Assembly: GCF_000716445.1 (NCBI RefSeq)
Contig: NZ_JNWK01000048.1
Span: 1 to 54,383 of the forward strand
From: Streptomyces wedmorensis
Lineage (GTDB): Bacteria > Actinomycetota > Actinomycetes > Streptomycetales > Streptomycetaceae
DNA: 54,383 nucleotides
Direction of reading: 5' to 3'
The notes under the pieces are model-generated. The model was not told the DNA's origin. It was given only the letters and a program-made list of their open reading frames with translations, and searched no databases. Shown here piece after piece: positions 7,729-14,595 of this stretch. The position numbers and the translations under genes were made by a program. Every line of letters begins with the position of its first letter. The stretch's first letter is position 1.

Positions 7729-8442
7729 TCACACGCCCGCGCTGAGACTCAGCGCGGGCGTGTACCGGCGCATCCGGCCTCCCGTGAGCCCCGGGTGGTG
7801 GTGCACCCGCTTCCAGGCCCCGCTCTGCCGGGCGTCGTCCGCCAGCCACTCCTCATGGGCCTGCTCGCTCTCCCACTCGGCGTAGTTCAGGACCCGGCCG
7901 CCGTCGACCGACAGATGGAACTGTCCGCTGATCCCGCCGGACACCCGCCCCGCCGCCGCGTCCTCGTCCAGTGCGGTGAACACGCCGTCCACCCAGTCCT
8001 CCCTGCGTCCCGTCGTGGGCCCGTCGAAGTCGGCCTCGACGATCACGACGACCCCGGGCAGCTCCCCCGTGCCCGTCCCGCCGCGGACGGCGGAGCGGTG
8101 TATCGGCGCGTAGCGGCGGAGCTCGACCCGCTCGATGCCGGGTACGGCGGCGTCGATCTCGGCGTTCCGGTCGTCGCGGTGGGTGCGGACGAAGTCGTCG
8201 TAAGCCTGCTGCTCGGTCCACTGCGAGTAGTGCAGCAGCGTGTCCCCGTCGGTCCCGATGGCGATGCTGTACGACAGCAGGCCGAGGTCCGGCCACGCGC
8301 GGCTCTCCCAGGCGGCCCTGACGGCCTCGACGGCGGCGCGCTGGCGCTCGGGGGTGCCGACCCGCCAGGTGCTGACGAGGACGGCGCCGACTCCGGGGCG
8401 GTGGAGGTCGGGACGGGCATCGGGGCGTGCGACGGCGTTCAT
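7729..8442 (-). CDS. Two-domain antibiotic biosynthesis monooxygenase (ABM)-like protein
   Basis: A 237-residue cytoplasmic protein made of two similar ferredoxin-like ABM domains. Domain 1 (about residues 20-110) contains VLVSTWRVGTPERQ, LLSYSIAIGTDGDTLLHYSQWTEQQAYDDF and ends RRYAPIH. Domain 2 (about 125-235) contains VVVIVEADFDGP, GQFHLSVDGGRVLNYAEWESEQAHEEW and RRYTPAL. The two halves share the pattern 'tyrosine/phenylalanine, hydrophobic strand, YxxW, aromatic'. Members act on polyketide aromatics or as heme or quinone modifiers, so the substrate here is unknown. The ATG at 8442 follows GGAGGAG. The last codons form one side of a long terminator hairpin shared with the convergent nuclease gene. 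Confidence 0.82.
   Translation of the reverse strand: MNAVARPDARPDLHRPGVGAVLVSTWRVGTPERQRAAVEAVRAAWESRAWPDLGLLSYSIAIGTDGDTLLHYSQWTEQQAYDDFVRTHRDDRNAEIDAAVPGIERVELRRYAPIHRSAVRGGTGTGELPGVVVIVEADFDGPTTGRREDWVDGVFTALDEDAAAGRVSGGISGQFHLSVDGGRVLNYAEWESEQAHEEWLADDARQSGAWKRVHHHPGLTGGRMRRYTPALSLSAGV
7731..7763. terminator. Bidirectional terminator inside the 3' end of the ABM gene
   Basis: A perfect 15-bp stem (ACACGCCCGCGCTGA and its complement) with a 3-nt loop lies 14 bp after the nuclease stop codon. It overlaps the final codons of the convergent ABM gene (the LSLSAGV coding region). It has no U-tract, as is usual for Streptomyces hairpin terminators. Confidence 0.75.
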
Positions 8443-8536
8443 GGAGTGGTCTCCTCCTGCTCGGTGCGGATGACTCGACCCTCCCCCCTCAACCATGCTT
8501 GAGGTCAAGGGAATCCACCGTGCGAGACTCGGCACC

Positions 8537-8980
8537 ATGATCCTCCGCCCCGCCACCCGCGCCGAACTCCCCGCCGTCCTCGCCCTGCTCGCCGACGAGG
8601 AGAAGGTGGTGGACCCCGGCTCGATCGTCGTCACGCCCGCGTATGAACGGGCCTTCGCGGACATCGAGGGCGACCCGCGCAACGAGGTGCTGGTCCTCGT
8701 GGACGGCGACCTCGTCGTGGGCTGCCTCCAGGCCACGTACATCCCCGGCCTCGGCAAGGGCGGCGCCGAGCGGGCCCTGATCGAGGCGGTCCGGGTCAGG
8801 GCCGACCGGCGCGGCGGCGGTCTCGGCCGGGAGCTGATGGAGCGGGCCTCGGCGCGCGCGAAGGAGCGCGGCTGCGCGCTCGTCCAGCTGACCAGCGACA
8901 AGCAGCGGACGGACGCCCACCGCTTCTACGCCTCACTGGGCTTCGCGCGCAGCCACGACGGCTTCAAGCTGAAGCTCTGA
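8537..8980 (+). CDS. GNAT-family N-acetyltransferase
   Basis: A 147-residue acetyltransferase using acetyl-CoA. It starts MILRPATRAELPAVLALLADEE (first strand and helix) and continues with EVLVLVDGDLVVGCLQATYIPGL. The acetyl-CoA-binding motif A is VRVRADRRGGGLGRELMERASARAKERGC, containing R-x-x-G-x-G. It ends with the DAHRFYASLGFARSHDGFKLKL signature of small GNAT proteins. The substrate is unknown. I start at the ATG at 8537 because homology begins there. The ribosome site is poor, but GAGACT lies 7 nt before the ATG and could be the -10 of a leaderless mRNA. It diverges from the ABM gene. Confidence 0.85.
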   Translation: MILRPATRAELPAVLALLADEEKVVDPGSIVVTPAYERAFADIEGDPRNEVLVLVDGDLVVGCLQATYIPGLGKGGAERALIEAVRVRADRRGGGLGRELMERASARAKERGCALVQLTSDKQRTDAHRFYASLGFARSHDGFKLKL

Positions 8981-8996
8981 CGGGCGGGCCCCAGGC

Positions 8997-9037
8997 CCCG
9001 TCCGGAAGTCCCGCCCGGCTCTCCCTTTCCGGACGGG
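8997..9037. terminator. Hairpin terminator downstream of the GNAT gene
   Basis: An 11-bp perfect stem (CCCGTCCGGAA, 8997-9007, with its complement at 9027-9037) and a 19-nt loop begin 16 bp after the acetyltransferase stop. It also faces the end of the degraded SDR frame on the other strand. Confidence 0.65.
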
Positions 9038-9049
9038 ACCCGGCCCTGA

Positions 9050-9220
9050 TCCGCCGGGCAGCTCGGCGGCGAGCCGCTCCCCCGCCTCGACCGAGCGCGC
9101 GGAGTTGACGACGACCCGGTATCCGGCGTCGGCGAGACGGCGGGCGACGGCGGCCCCGATCCCCGAGGACGAGCCGGTGACCAGGGCGACGCGCTGGTCG
9201 GTCGTGTGCTGTGACGTCAT
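9050..9220 (-). pseudogene. Truncated SDR (short-chain dehydrogenase) remnant
   Basis: The first 57 codons from the ATG at 9220 encode a textbook SDR start: RVALVTGSSSGIGAAVARRL (the cofactor motif TGxxxGIG) and the second strand GYRVVVNSARS. After about AAELPGG the similarity stops. The frame stays open to 8933 but runs through the GNAT terminator and antisense to its 3' end with no SDR features: no NNAG, no catalytic Ser, no YxxxK. A complete SDR needs about 250 residues, so this is a 3'-deleted relic, probably left by a deletion that brought the GNAT gene next to dapA. A genuine short peptide cannot be excluded. Confidence 0.7.
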
Positions 9221-9318
9221 GTGGTGCGTTCTCCATGTCCCCCTGTCGCGCCCGCCGATCATGCCGGACCCTTGCCACCCTTCAGCAGTTCTTATTCCTC
9301 GAACCAAGAAGATCTAAG

Positions 9319-9348
9319 TGGACCTACATGGTCCGGTGCGCTCAGACT
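9319..9348 (+). promoter_or_regulatory. Promoter with overlapping palindrome for the dapA-like gene
   Basis: TGGACC (9319-9324) as -35 and CAGACT (9343-9348) as -10 are 18 bp apart. The -10 ends 6 nt before the ATG at 9355, predicting a leaderless transcript. The palindrome GGACC-TACAT-GGTCC (9320-9334) covers the -35 and looks like a regulator site. Low-to-moderate confidence, since it rests on motif spacing alone. Confidence 0.45.
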
Positions 9349-9354
9349 TTCCGG

Positions 9355-10239
9355 ATGACGACTGCACGCCCTTTCGGCCGCGCCCTCTGCGCGATGATCA
9401 CCCCGTTCACCCCCTCCGGCGCGCTCGACCTCGACGGAGCGGGCGAGCTGGCCGCGCGGCTCGTCACGGAGGGCTGCGACGGCCTGGTCCTCAGCGGGAC
9501 CACCGGCGAGTCGCCGACCACCACGGACGCCGAGAAGGCCGCGCTCGTGCGGGCCGTCCGGGAGGCGGTCGGCCCCGGCCCGTCGCTCGTCGCGGGCGTC
9601 GGCACCGCCGACACCCGGCACACCGCCGAGCTGGCCCGGCAGGCCGGGCGGGCCGGGGCCGACGGACTGCTCGTCGTCACCCCGTACTACAGCCGCCCGC
9701 CCCAGGCGGCGGTCGAGGCGCACTTCCTGAAGGTCGCGGACGCGACGGACCTGCCCGTGATGGTCTACGACATCCCCGGCCGCACCGGCACCCGCGTCGA
9801 GCCCGCGACGATGCTGCGGCTCGCCGCGCACCCGCGGATCGTCGCGGTGAAGGACTGCGCGTACGACCTGCTCGGGTCGGCCCGGGTGATCGCGGAGAGC
9901 GGGCTGGCGTACTACTCCGGCAGCGAGGAGCTGAACCTGCCGCTGTACGCGGTCGGCGGCGCGGGCTACGTCAGCACGGTGGCGAACGTGGCGCCCCGTC
10001 AGCTGCGCGCCGTCCTCGACGCCTTCGACGCCGGGGACACCGCCGGGGCGGCCCGGCTCAACGCCCGGCTCCTGCCGCTCACCGAACTGATGATGGCCTC
10101 GGGACTGCCCGGCACGGTCACCGCCAAGGCACTGCTCGGCGGCCCGGTCCGGGACCCGCTGCAGCCCGCCGACCGGGAGGCGGTCGACGGGCTGCGGGCG
10201 GCGTACGAGTCGCTGCTTCAGGCGGAGTCGGCGGTGTAG
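9355..10239 (+). CDS. dapA: DapA-family aldolase (4-hydroxy-tetrahydrodipicolinate synthase)
   Basis: TIM-barrel class I aldolase, 294 residues, the normal DapA length. It would condense pyruvate with aspartate semialdehyde, the first committed step to diaminopimelate and lysine. Seen: the pyruvate-binding GTTGES (Thr49, Thr50), TPYYSRPPQ, the catalytic Tyr138 in VMVYDIPGRTG with Arg143, and the Schiff-base Lys166 in IVAVKDCAYD. The usual IxxKE is here VKDC. The Asp/Cys after the lysine and the GRTGTRVEP segment mean a related aldolase specificity is possible. dapD follows nearby on the opposite strand, supporting a lysine/DAP role. The ATG at 9355 was chosen because homology begins at TTARPFGRALCAM; upstream starts add non-homologous sequence. 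Confidence 0.8.
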   Translation: MTTARPFGRALCAMITPFTPSGALDLDGAGELAARLVTEGCDGLVLSGTTGESPTTTDAEKAALVRAVREAVGPGPSLVAGVGTADTRHTAELARQAGRAGADGLLVVTPYYSRPPQAAVEAHFLKVADATDLPVMVYDIPGRTGTRVEPATMLRLAAHPRIVAVKDCAYDLLGSARVIAESGLAYYSGSEELNLPLYAVGGAGYVSTVANVAPRQLRAVLDAFDAGDTAGAARLNARLLPLTELMMASGLPGTVTAKALLGGPVRDPLQPADREAVDGLRAAYESLLQAESAV

Positions 10240-10436
10240 GTCCTGCCGAGGACGGCGGCGTGCTCCAGGACGTCCTCCAGGGGGTCGTCGATCTGCCCGG
10301 TGTGGAGCGAGAGGCTGGGGCCGTTCGTCACGGTGGGCCCGTTGTGCGTGTGCGTCTCGTCCGCCAGGGCCGCACCGGCCGGCAGCAGGACCGCCGCCAT
10401 CGTGAGCACCCCGACGACCGTGGGTTTCGTCCTCAT
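10218..10436 (-). CDS. Small secreted protein of unknown function (72 aa)
   Basis: A small exported protein. It has a signal peptide (basic MRTKP, hydrophobic VVGVLTMAAVLLPAGAALA, cleavage after ALA) and a mature part of only about 46 residues starting DETHTHNGPTVTNGP, followed by SLSLHTGQIDDPLEDVLEHA. The ATG at 10436 has a strong GGCGAGGAG site 5 nt upstream, which together with the signal peptide supports a real gene. Its 3' end overlaps the convergent dapA-like gene by 22 bp. The mature sequence has several His and Asp residues but no domain I recognise. Confidence 0.72.
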   Translation of the reverse strand: MRTKPTVVGVLTMAAVLLPAGAALADETHTHNGPTVTNGPSLSLHTGQIDDPLEDVLEHAAVLGRTYTADSA

Positions 10437-10462
10437 GTCGACTCCTCGCCTTGTCCACCCGA

Positions 10463-10495
10463 TGGAACCATGCGTTCCACTCTGTTAACGCAGAG
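10463..10495. promoter_or_regulatory. Two adjacent inverted repeats upstream of the small secreted-protein gene
   Basis: TGGAAC-N5-GTTCCA (10463-10479) is directly followed by CTCTG-N6-CAGAG (10480-10495). They lie about 27-60 bp before the start codon on the minus strand, in an intergenic region richer in A and T than its surroundings. They are possible operators. I cannot assign a regulator. Confidence 0.35.
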
Positions 10496-10567
10496 TCATC
10501 GCAACGGTTCCCGTGGGGGTGGCACGTGGCGGCGGGCACGCGGCTCGCCGCCCTGCGCGGAAAGCGG

Positions 10568-10608
10568 CTGACCGCCCTCCCGGCCGTGTGAGGGCGGGGG
10601 GCGGTCAG
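10568..10608 (-). terminator. Hairpin terminator after dapD
   Basis: CTGACCGCCC (10568-10577) pairs with its complement at 10599-10608. A competing inner pairing CCGCCCTC/GAGGGCGG also exists. It starts 23 nt beyond the dapD stop codon in the direction of transcription. Confidence 0.6.
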
Positions 10609-10630
10609 TCGTGCGCGTCCTGCCGGTGGC

Positions 10631-11614
10631 TCAGTTGTGGCTGTGCAGGATGTCGTTCAGTCCGCCCCAGACCGCGTTGTTCGGGCGGGCCTCGACGGCA
10701 CCGGTGACCGAGTTGCGGCGGAAGAGGATGTTGGAGGCGCCGGAGAGCTCGCGGGCCTTCACGATCTGACCGTCGGGCATGGTGACCCGGGTGCCGGCGG
10801 TGACATACAGGCCGGCCTCGACGACGCACTCGTCGCCGAGCGCGATGCCGACGCCCGCCTCGGCGCCGATCAGGCAGCGCTCGCCGATCGAGATGACGAC
10901 GTTGCCGCCGCCCGAGAGGGTGCCCATGGTGGAGGCGCCGCCGCCGATGTCGGAGCCGTTGCCCACGACGACACCGGCGGAGATCCGGCCCTCGACCATG
11001 GAGGTGCCGAGGGTGCCGGCGTTGAAGTTGACGAAGCCCTCGTGCATGACGGTGGTGCCGGCGGCGAGGTGGGCGCCGAGGCGGACGCGGTCGGCGTCGG
11101 CGATGCGGACGCCGGCGGGCACGACGTAGTCGGTCATGCGGGGGAACTTGTCGATCGAGGTCACCTGGAGGTGCAGGCCCTCGGCGCGGGCGTTGAGGCG
11201 CACCCTCTCGATGTCGTCGACGGCGACCGGGCCGAGCGAGGTCCAGGCGACGTTGGCGAGCAGGCCGAAGACGCCGTCCAGGCTCTGGCCGTGCGGCTTG
11301 ACCAGCCGGTGGCTGAGCAGGTGCAGACGCAGGTAGGCGTCGTGGGCGTCGAGCGGCTTGTCGTCGAGCGAGGCGATCACGGTACGGACGGCGACCACCT
11401 CGACGCCCCGGCGGGCGTCCACGCCGAGGGCCTTGGCGGCGCCCTCGCCGAGGGCGTTCGCGGCCTCGTCGGGGGTGAGCCGCTCGGTGCCGGCGGGGCC
11501 GGGAGCGTCGGTCAGCTCGGGTGCGGGGAACCAGGTGTCGAGAACGGTGCCGTCGCCGGAGACGGTGGCGAGGCCGGCGGCGACGGCGCCGGTGGTGCGA
11601 GGAGCAGTGGTCAT
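10631..11614 (-). CDS. dapD: Tetrahydrodipicolinate N-succinyltransferase
   Basis: Predicted to transfer succinyl from succinyl-CoA to tetrahydrodipicolinate in the succinylase branch of lysine/meso-DAP synthesis (cytoplasm). The 327 residues match the long actinobacterial DapD class. An N-terminal alpha/beta region is followed by a left-handed beta-helix of hexapeptide repeats: [55 protein letters not shown] and [23 protein letters not shown]. It ends with the typical [13 protein letters not shown] segment. The ATG at 11614 lacks a clear ribosome site, but TAGGTT lies 7 nt upstream, indicating a leaderless mRNA. It is the second DAP gene in this part of the window. Confidence 0.93.
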   Translation of the reverse strand: MTTAPRTTGAVAAGLATVSGDGTVLDTWFPAPELTDAPGPAGTERLTPDEAANALGEGAAKALGVDARRGVEVVAVRTVIASLDDKPLDAHDAYLRLHLLSHRLVKPHGQSLDGVFGLLANVAWTSLGPVAVDDIERVRLNARAEGLHLQVTSIDKFPRMTDYVVPAGVRIADADRVRLGAHLAAGTTVMHEGFVNFNAGTLGTSMVEGRISAGVVVGNGSDIGGGASTMGTLSGGGNVVISIGERCLIGAEAGVGIALGDECVVEAGLYVTAGTRVTMPDGQIVKARELSGASNILFRRNSVTGAVEARPNNAVWGGLNDILHSHN

Positions 11615-11621
11615 GACGGAA

Positions 11622-11652
11622 AACCTAACCGGCGGGCCCCCGCGCGGGCCAA
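11622..11652 (-). promoter_or_regulatory. dapD promoter (leaderless)
   Basis: On the minus strand TTGGCC (11652-11647) and TAGGTT (11627-11622) are 19 bp apart, and the -10 ends 7 nt before the ATG. This places the transcription start at or next to the start codon. Confidence 0.5.
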
Positions 11653-11723
11653 CCGGTCTCAGGTGTCGGTCGAGCGTATGGGCGGTTCCGACGAGCCGGC
11701 GGGGGACCGTTTCGGCACTTCCT

Positions 11724-12275
11724 TCAGGCCTCCGTGCGGAGGATCCGCGCCAGCACGAGGCGTGCGTACTCCTCGTCGTAGCCGCCGTCGGTGAGCAGCA
11801 CCTGGAGGCAGATGCCGTCCATGACGGCGACCAGGGCGCGGGCGGTGACGGGGTCGGTGCGGTGGGCCAGGGCGGCGACGACGGACTCGCCCCACTCGGC
11901 GGCGACCGGGCGCAGGGCGGGGCGGCGCAGGGCGGCGAGGTAGAGCTCGTACTCCAGCTCCACGCGGGCGCGTTCGCCGCCGAGCCACTCCGCCAGGAGC
12001 CGGGCGAGCGCGGCGGCGAGGTCCACGTCCGGGTCGGTGAGGGCGGGGTGCTCGCGGAGCAGCCGTCCGAAGCCCTCGTTGGCCTTGCGCAGCGCCGCGA
12101 CGAGGAGTTCGTCGAGGGAGGCGAAGTGGTAGGTGGTGGAGCCGAGGGGCACATCGGCCTCGGCGGCCACCGTGCGGTGGCTCAGGCCGCCGATCCCGGA
12201 GCGGCCGGCCACGGTGAGGGCGGCGTCGACGATCCGCTCGCGGCGCTCGGGGTCGTACCGCCGCGCCCGTGCCAT
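11724..12275 (-). CDS. TetR-family repressor, paired with the SMR efflux gene
   Basis: A 183-residue TetR-type repressor. The N-terminal HTH is clear: [27 protein letters not shown], then [21 protein letters not shown] (residues about 10-58). The helical C-terminal ligand domain is divergent. Its ATG overlaps the stop codon of the upstream SMR gene by one base (TGATG), so the two are translationally coupled and form one operon. A perfect 11-bp-arm palindrome sits in front of the operon and is the natural operator. Inference: it represses the pump until a cationic drug or metabolite binds. Confidence 0.88.
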   Translation of the reverse strand: MARARRYDPERRERIVDAALTVAGRSGIGGLSHRTVAAEADVPLGSTTYHFASLDELLVAALRKANEGFGRLLREHPALTDPDVDLAAALARLLAEWLGGERARVELEYELYLAALRRPALRPVAAEWGESVVAALAHRTDPVTARALVAVMDGICLQVLLTDGGYDEEYARLVLARILRTEA

Positions 12276-12595
12276 CAGTGCGCCCCGCCGAGGTTGAGGA
12301 CGGCGACGCCGGCGATGATGAGGACGATTCCGGCGATCTTGGCGGCGTTGAGGCTCTCGCCGAGGAAGAGGAAGCCGATGACGGCGACGGCCGCGGTGCC
12401 GACGCCGGACCAGATGGCGTAGGCGGTGCCGACCTGGAGGGTCTTGAGCGCCTGGGCGAGGAGCGCGAAGGCGACGAGGTAGCCGACGCCGGTGACGAGC
12501 GACGGCCAGAGCCTGGTGAAGCCCTCGCTGTACTTCATCGAGGTGGTGGCCAGTATCTCCGCCACGATGGCGCCCGCAAGGAGTCCGTATCCCAC
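12275..12595 (-). CDS. Small multidrug resistance (SMR/EmrE-type) efflux protein
   Basis: A 106-residue four-helix proton/drug antiporter subunit of the inner membrane, expected to work as a dimer and expel cationic compounds. Seen: LLAGAIVAEILATTSMKYSEGFTRLWP with the essential membrane Glu in helix 1 (AEI), then YAIWSGVGTAAVAVIGFLFLGES and the final helix IAGIVLIIAGVAVLNL. I start at GTG 12595 because GYGLLAG begins the family alignment and TACGCT sits 7 nt upstream (leaderless, no ribosome site). The next gene is its TetR regulator. Guanidinium-type SMR proteins are an alternative, but the helix-1 pattern is EmrE-like. Confidence 0.9.
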   Translation of the reverse strand: MGYGLLAGAIVAEILATTSMKYSEGFTRLWPSLVTGVGYLVAFALLAQALKTLQVGTAYAIWSGVGTAAVAVIGFLFLGESLNAAKIAGIVLIIAGVAVLNLGGAH

Positions 12596-12602
12596 GCGTA
12601 CG

Positions 12603-12651
12603 AGCGTACACAACGTTGCGTACGGACGTACGCAACGGGCACCGATACGGT
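12603..12651. promoter_or_regulatory. Divergent leaderless promoters of the SMR-tetR operon and the membrane-protein gene
   Basis: Minus strand: TACGCT (12608-12603) ends 7 nt before the GTG of the SMR gene. Plus strand: TACGGT (12646-12651) ends 7 nt before the ATG at 12659. Both -35 regions fall inside the palindrome lying between them, so one repressor could control both directions. Confidence 0.6.
12614..12637. promoter_or_regulatory. Perfect palindromic TetR operator
   Basis: Arms CGTTGCGTACG (12614-12624) and the exact complement (12627-12637) are separated by GA. The size and symmetry are typical of TetR operators, and it is centred between the two divergent -10 elements. Assignment to the adjacent TetR gene is inference from position. 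Confidence 0.75.
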
Positions 12652-12658
12652 GTCCCGC

Positions 12659-13723
12659 ATGACGTATCCCCCTGGTCCGCCCTACGGCTACGGCTACCCG
12701 CCGCCGCCCCCGCCGCCGAAGCCCGGCGTGATACCCCTGGCACCGCTCTCCTTCGGCACGATCCTGGGCGGTGCCTTCACGACCTTCGGCCGCTACTGGA
12801 AGCAACTGCTCGGGGTGACCGGCGCCGTCTACGGTGGTGCGCTGGTGGTCGTCGGCGCGGCGATCGGCATCGCGTACGCCGCCGTCGGCGACGTCCTCCC
12901 CGCCGTCTTCGACCTGCCGGCCGGCCAGGAGCCGCAGTGGGACGACGTCCGTCCGCTGCTCGTCGCCTTCGGCTGCGTCTGGCTCGCCGCGATGCTCGCC
13001 ATGGTCTGCGCCAACGCCGTGGTGGCGGCGGCCTGCCCGGCCGTGATCCAGCAGGCGGTCCTCGGCCGGCCCACCACCTTCGGCGCGATCTGGCGCCTCT
13101 CCTGGGCCCGCATGCCCGCCGTCCTCGGCACGGTGCTCCTGACCAGCCTGCTCCTGTTCGTCCCGATGGTCCTCGCCGTCGTGGCCTTCGTCGGGACGGT
13201 CGTGGCGCTGCTGCTGGCCGCGGACGACGCCACGGGCACCCCGATGGCCGGCCTCCTGCTCGTCCCCCTGGTCGCGATCGGCGTGGCCCTGCTCCTCTTC
13301 CCGTTCGCGCTGTGGATCTGGGTGAAGTTCAGCCTGGCCCCGGCGGCGGCGGTGATGGAGGGGCAGGGCGCGATCGCCTCGATGCGCCGCTCCTCGCACC
13401 TGGTCCGCGACTCCTGGTGGCGGATCTTCGGCTGCCTGCTCGCCATCGGCGCGATGGCCGCGGTGGCGAGCTGGCTGATCCAGCAGATGCTCTCCCTGCT
13501 GGTCACAGCCCCGCTCGCGGCCATCGACTTCTCCGCCGACGACGCCGGCGCGGCCATCGCGTCCTTCGCCGTCTTCTTCCTCTTCCTCGCCATCGGCCAG
13601 CTCGTCAGCCAGGGAATCGTCTCCCTCTTCCCTCTGCTCGTCGCCGGCCTGCTCTACGTCGACCAGCGGATCCGCAAGGAGAACCTGGCACCGGAACTCG
13701 CCCGCGCGGCCGGGCTCTACTAG
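12659..13723 (+). CDS. Multi-pass membrane protein with Pro/Tyr-rich N-terminus
   Basis: A 354-residue integral membrane protein. A cytosolic Pro/Gly/Tyr-rich leader (PPGPPYGYGYPPPPPPPK) is followed by APLSFGTILGGAFTTFGRYWKQLLG, the entry motif of proteins resembling glycerophosphodiesterase membrane domains (DUF7544/GPDPase_memb type). About six hydrophobic segments follow, including VYGGALVVVGAAIGIAYA, WLAAMLAMVCANAVVAA, VLLTSLLLFVPMVLAVV and LLVPLVAIGVALLLFPF. No catalytic residues are seen, so no enzyme function is assigned. The ATG at 12659 is leaderless (TACGGT 7 nt upstream). It shares its regulatory region with the SMR-tetR operon, hinting at co-control with drug efflux. Confidence 0.82.
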   Translation: MTYPPGPPYGYGYPPPPPPPKPGVIPLAPLSFGTILGGAFTTFGRYWKQLLGVTGAVYGGALVVVGAAIGIAYAAVGDVLPAVFDLPAGQEPQWDDVRPLLVAFGCVWLAAMLAMVCANAVVAAACPAVIQQAVLGRPTTFGAIWRLSWARMPAVLGTVLLTSLLLFVPMVLAVVAFVGTVVALLLAADDATGTPMAGLLLVPLVAIGVALLLFPFALWIWVKFSLAPAAAVMEGQGAIASMRRSSHLVRDSWWRIFGCLLAIGAMAAVASWLIQQMLSLLVTAPLAAIDFSADDAGAAIASFAVFFLFLAIGQLVSQGIVSLFPLLVAGLLYVDQRIRKENLAPELARAAGLY

Positions 13724-13744
13724 GAACGGCCCGCGGACACGCGA

Positions 13745-13774
13745 AACGGCCGTGCCCCGAAGGGCACGGCCGTT
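13745..13774. terminator. Bidirectional terminator between the membrane-protein gene and sufT
   Basis: A perfect 13-bp stem (AACGGCCGTGCCC and complement) with a CGAA tetraloop lies between the convergent stop codons at 13723 and 13789. Confidence 0.85.
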
Positions 13775-13788
13775 CACCCGCGAACGGG

Positions 13789-14127
13789 TCAGACGTTGAA
13801 GCCGAGCGCGCGAAGCTGCTCGCGGCCGTCGTCCGTGATCTTGTCCGGACCCCACGGGGGCATCCAGACCCAGTTGATCTTCAGCTCGTTGACGATGCCG
13901 TCCGTCGCGGACTTGGCCTGGTCCTCGATCACATCGGTCAGCGGGCAGGCCGCCGACGTCAGGGTCATGTCCAGCGTCGCGACGTTCGAGTCGTCGATGT
14001 GGATGCCGTAGATCAGGCCCAGGTTGACGACGTCGATGCCCAGCTCGGGGTCGACGACGTCGTACAGCGCCTCACGGACTTCTTCCTCGGAGGCCGGCTT
14101 CATCGTGGCCTCGGCGTTCTCGGTCAT
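13789..14127 (-). CDS. sufT: SufT-type Fe-S assembly factor (MIP18/DUF59 family)
   Basis: A 112-residue DUF59/MIP18 protein, last gene of the suf operon, thought to help mature Fe-S proteins. Seen: EVREALYDVVDPELGIDVVNLGLIYG (family hallmark DPE...NLGLI), then LDMTLTSAACPLTDVIEDQ with the reactive cysteine in TSAACP, and the C-terminal WVWMPPWGPDKITDDGREQLRALG. The WxPPWxxxxIxDxGRxxLxxxGF ending is typical of the actinobacterial group. The ATG at 14127 overlaps the sufU stop by 4 bases (ATGA) and has GGAGAGGAAG upstream, so it is translationally coupled. A PaaD-like role is less likely in this context. Confidence 0.9.
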   Translation of the reverse strand: MTENAEATMKPASEEEVREALYDVVDPELGIDVVNLGLIYGIHIDDSNVATLDMTLTSAACPLTDVIEDQAKSATDGIVNELKINWVWMPPWGPDKITDDGREQLRALGFNV

Positions 14128-14585
14128 GCCGACTTCCTCTCCGCGTCGCCCAGCGCCTGGGCCGTCGCGTCCTTCCACGCCATCCAGCTGAGCAGCGCGC
14201 ACTTCACACGGGCCGGGTACTTGGAGACTCCGGCGAACGCGACCGCGTCCTCCAGGATCTCCTCCATCGCGTCGTCCGGCTCGATCTGGCCCTTGGACTG
14301 CATCAGCTCCAGGAACGTGCCCTGGATCTTCTGCGCCTCGGCCAGCTCCTTGCCGACGAGCAGCTCGTTGAGGACGGACGCCGAGGCCTGGCTGATCGAG
14401 CAGCCCTGGCCCTCGTACGACACGTCCTCGATGCGCGAGCCGTCGTACTTCACGCGGAGCGTGATCTCGTCGCCGCACGTCGGATTGACGTGGTGCACCT
14501 CGGCGTCGCCGTCCCGAAGACCGCGCCCGTGCGGGTGCTTGTAGTGGTCCAGGATGACGTCCTGGTACATCGAATCGAGCTTCAC
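14124..14585 (-). CDS. sufU: SufU Fe-S assembly sulfur-transfer protein
   Basis: A 153-residue zinc-dependent sulfurtransferase that takes persulfide sulfur from SufS and passes it to the SufBCD scaffold. The ligand and active-site residues are all visible: NPTCGDE (Cys37, Asp39), YEGQGCSISQASAS (Cys62) and YPARVKCALLSW (Cys129). The insert between the second and third cysteines (IQGTFLELMQSKGQIEPDD) distinguishes SufU from the IscU scaffold. It lies 10 bp downstream of sufS and overlaps sufT by 4 bp, within the operon. Confidence 0.95.
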   Translation of the reverse strand: MKLDSMYQDVILDHYKHPHGRGLRDGDAEVHHVNPTCGDEITLRVKYDGSRIEDVSYEGQGCSISQASASVLNELLVGKELAEAQKIQGTFLELMQSKGQIEPDDAMEEILEDAVAFAGVSKYPARVKCALLSWMAWKDATAQALGDAERKSA

Positions 14586-14595
14586 GAGCCGTCCC

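Noticed and set aside
10487..10512. Possible ECF-type promoter (GGGAAC, 17 bp, GTT) before the small secreted-protein gene
   Set aside because: Spacing and hexamer differ from the SigR pattern, so it is too weak to call.
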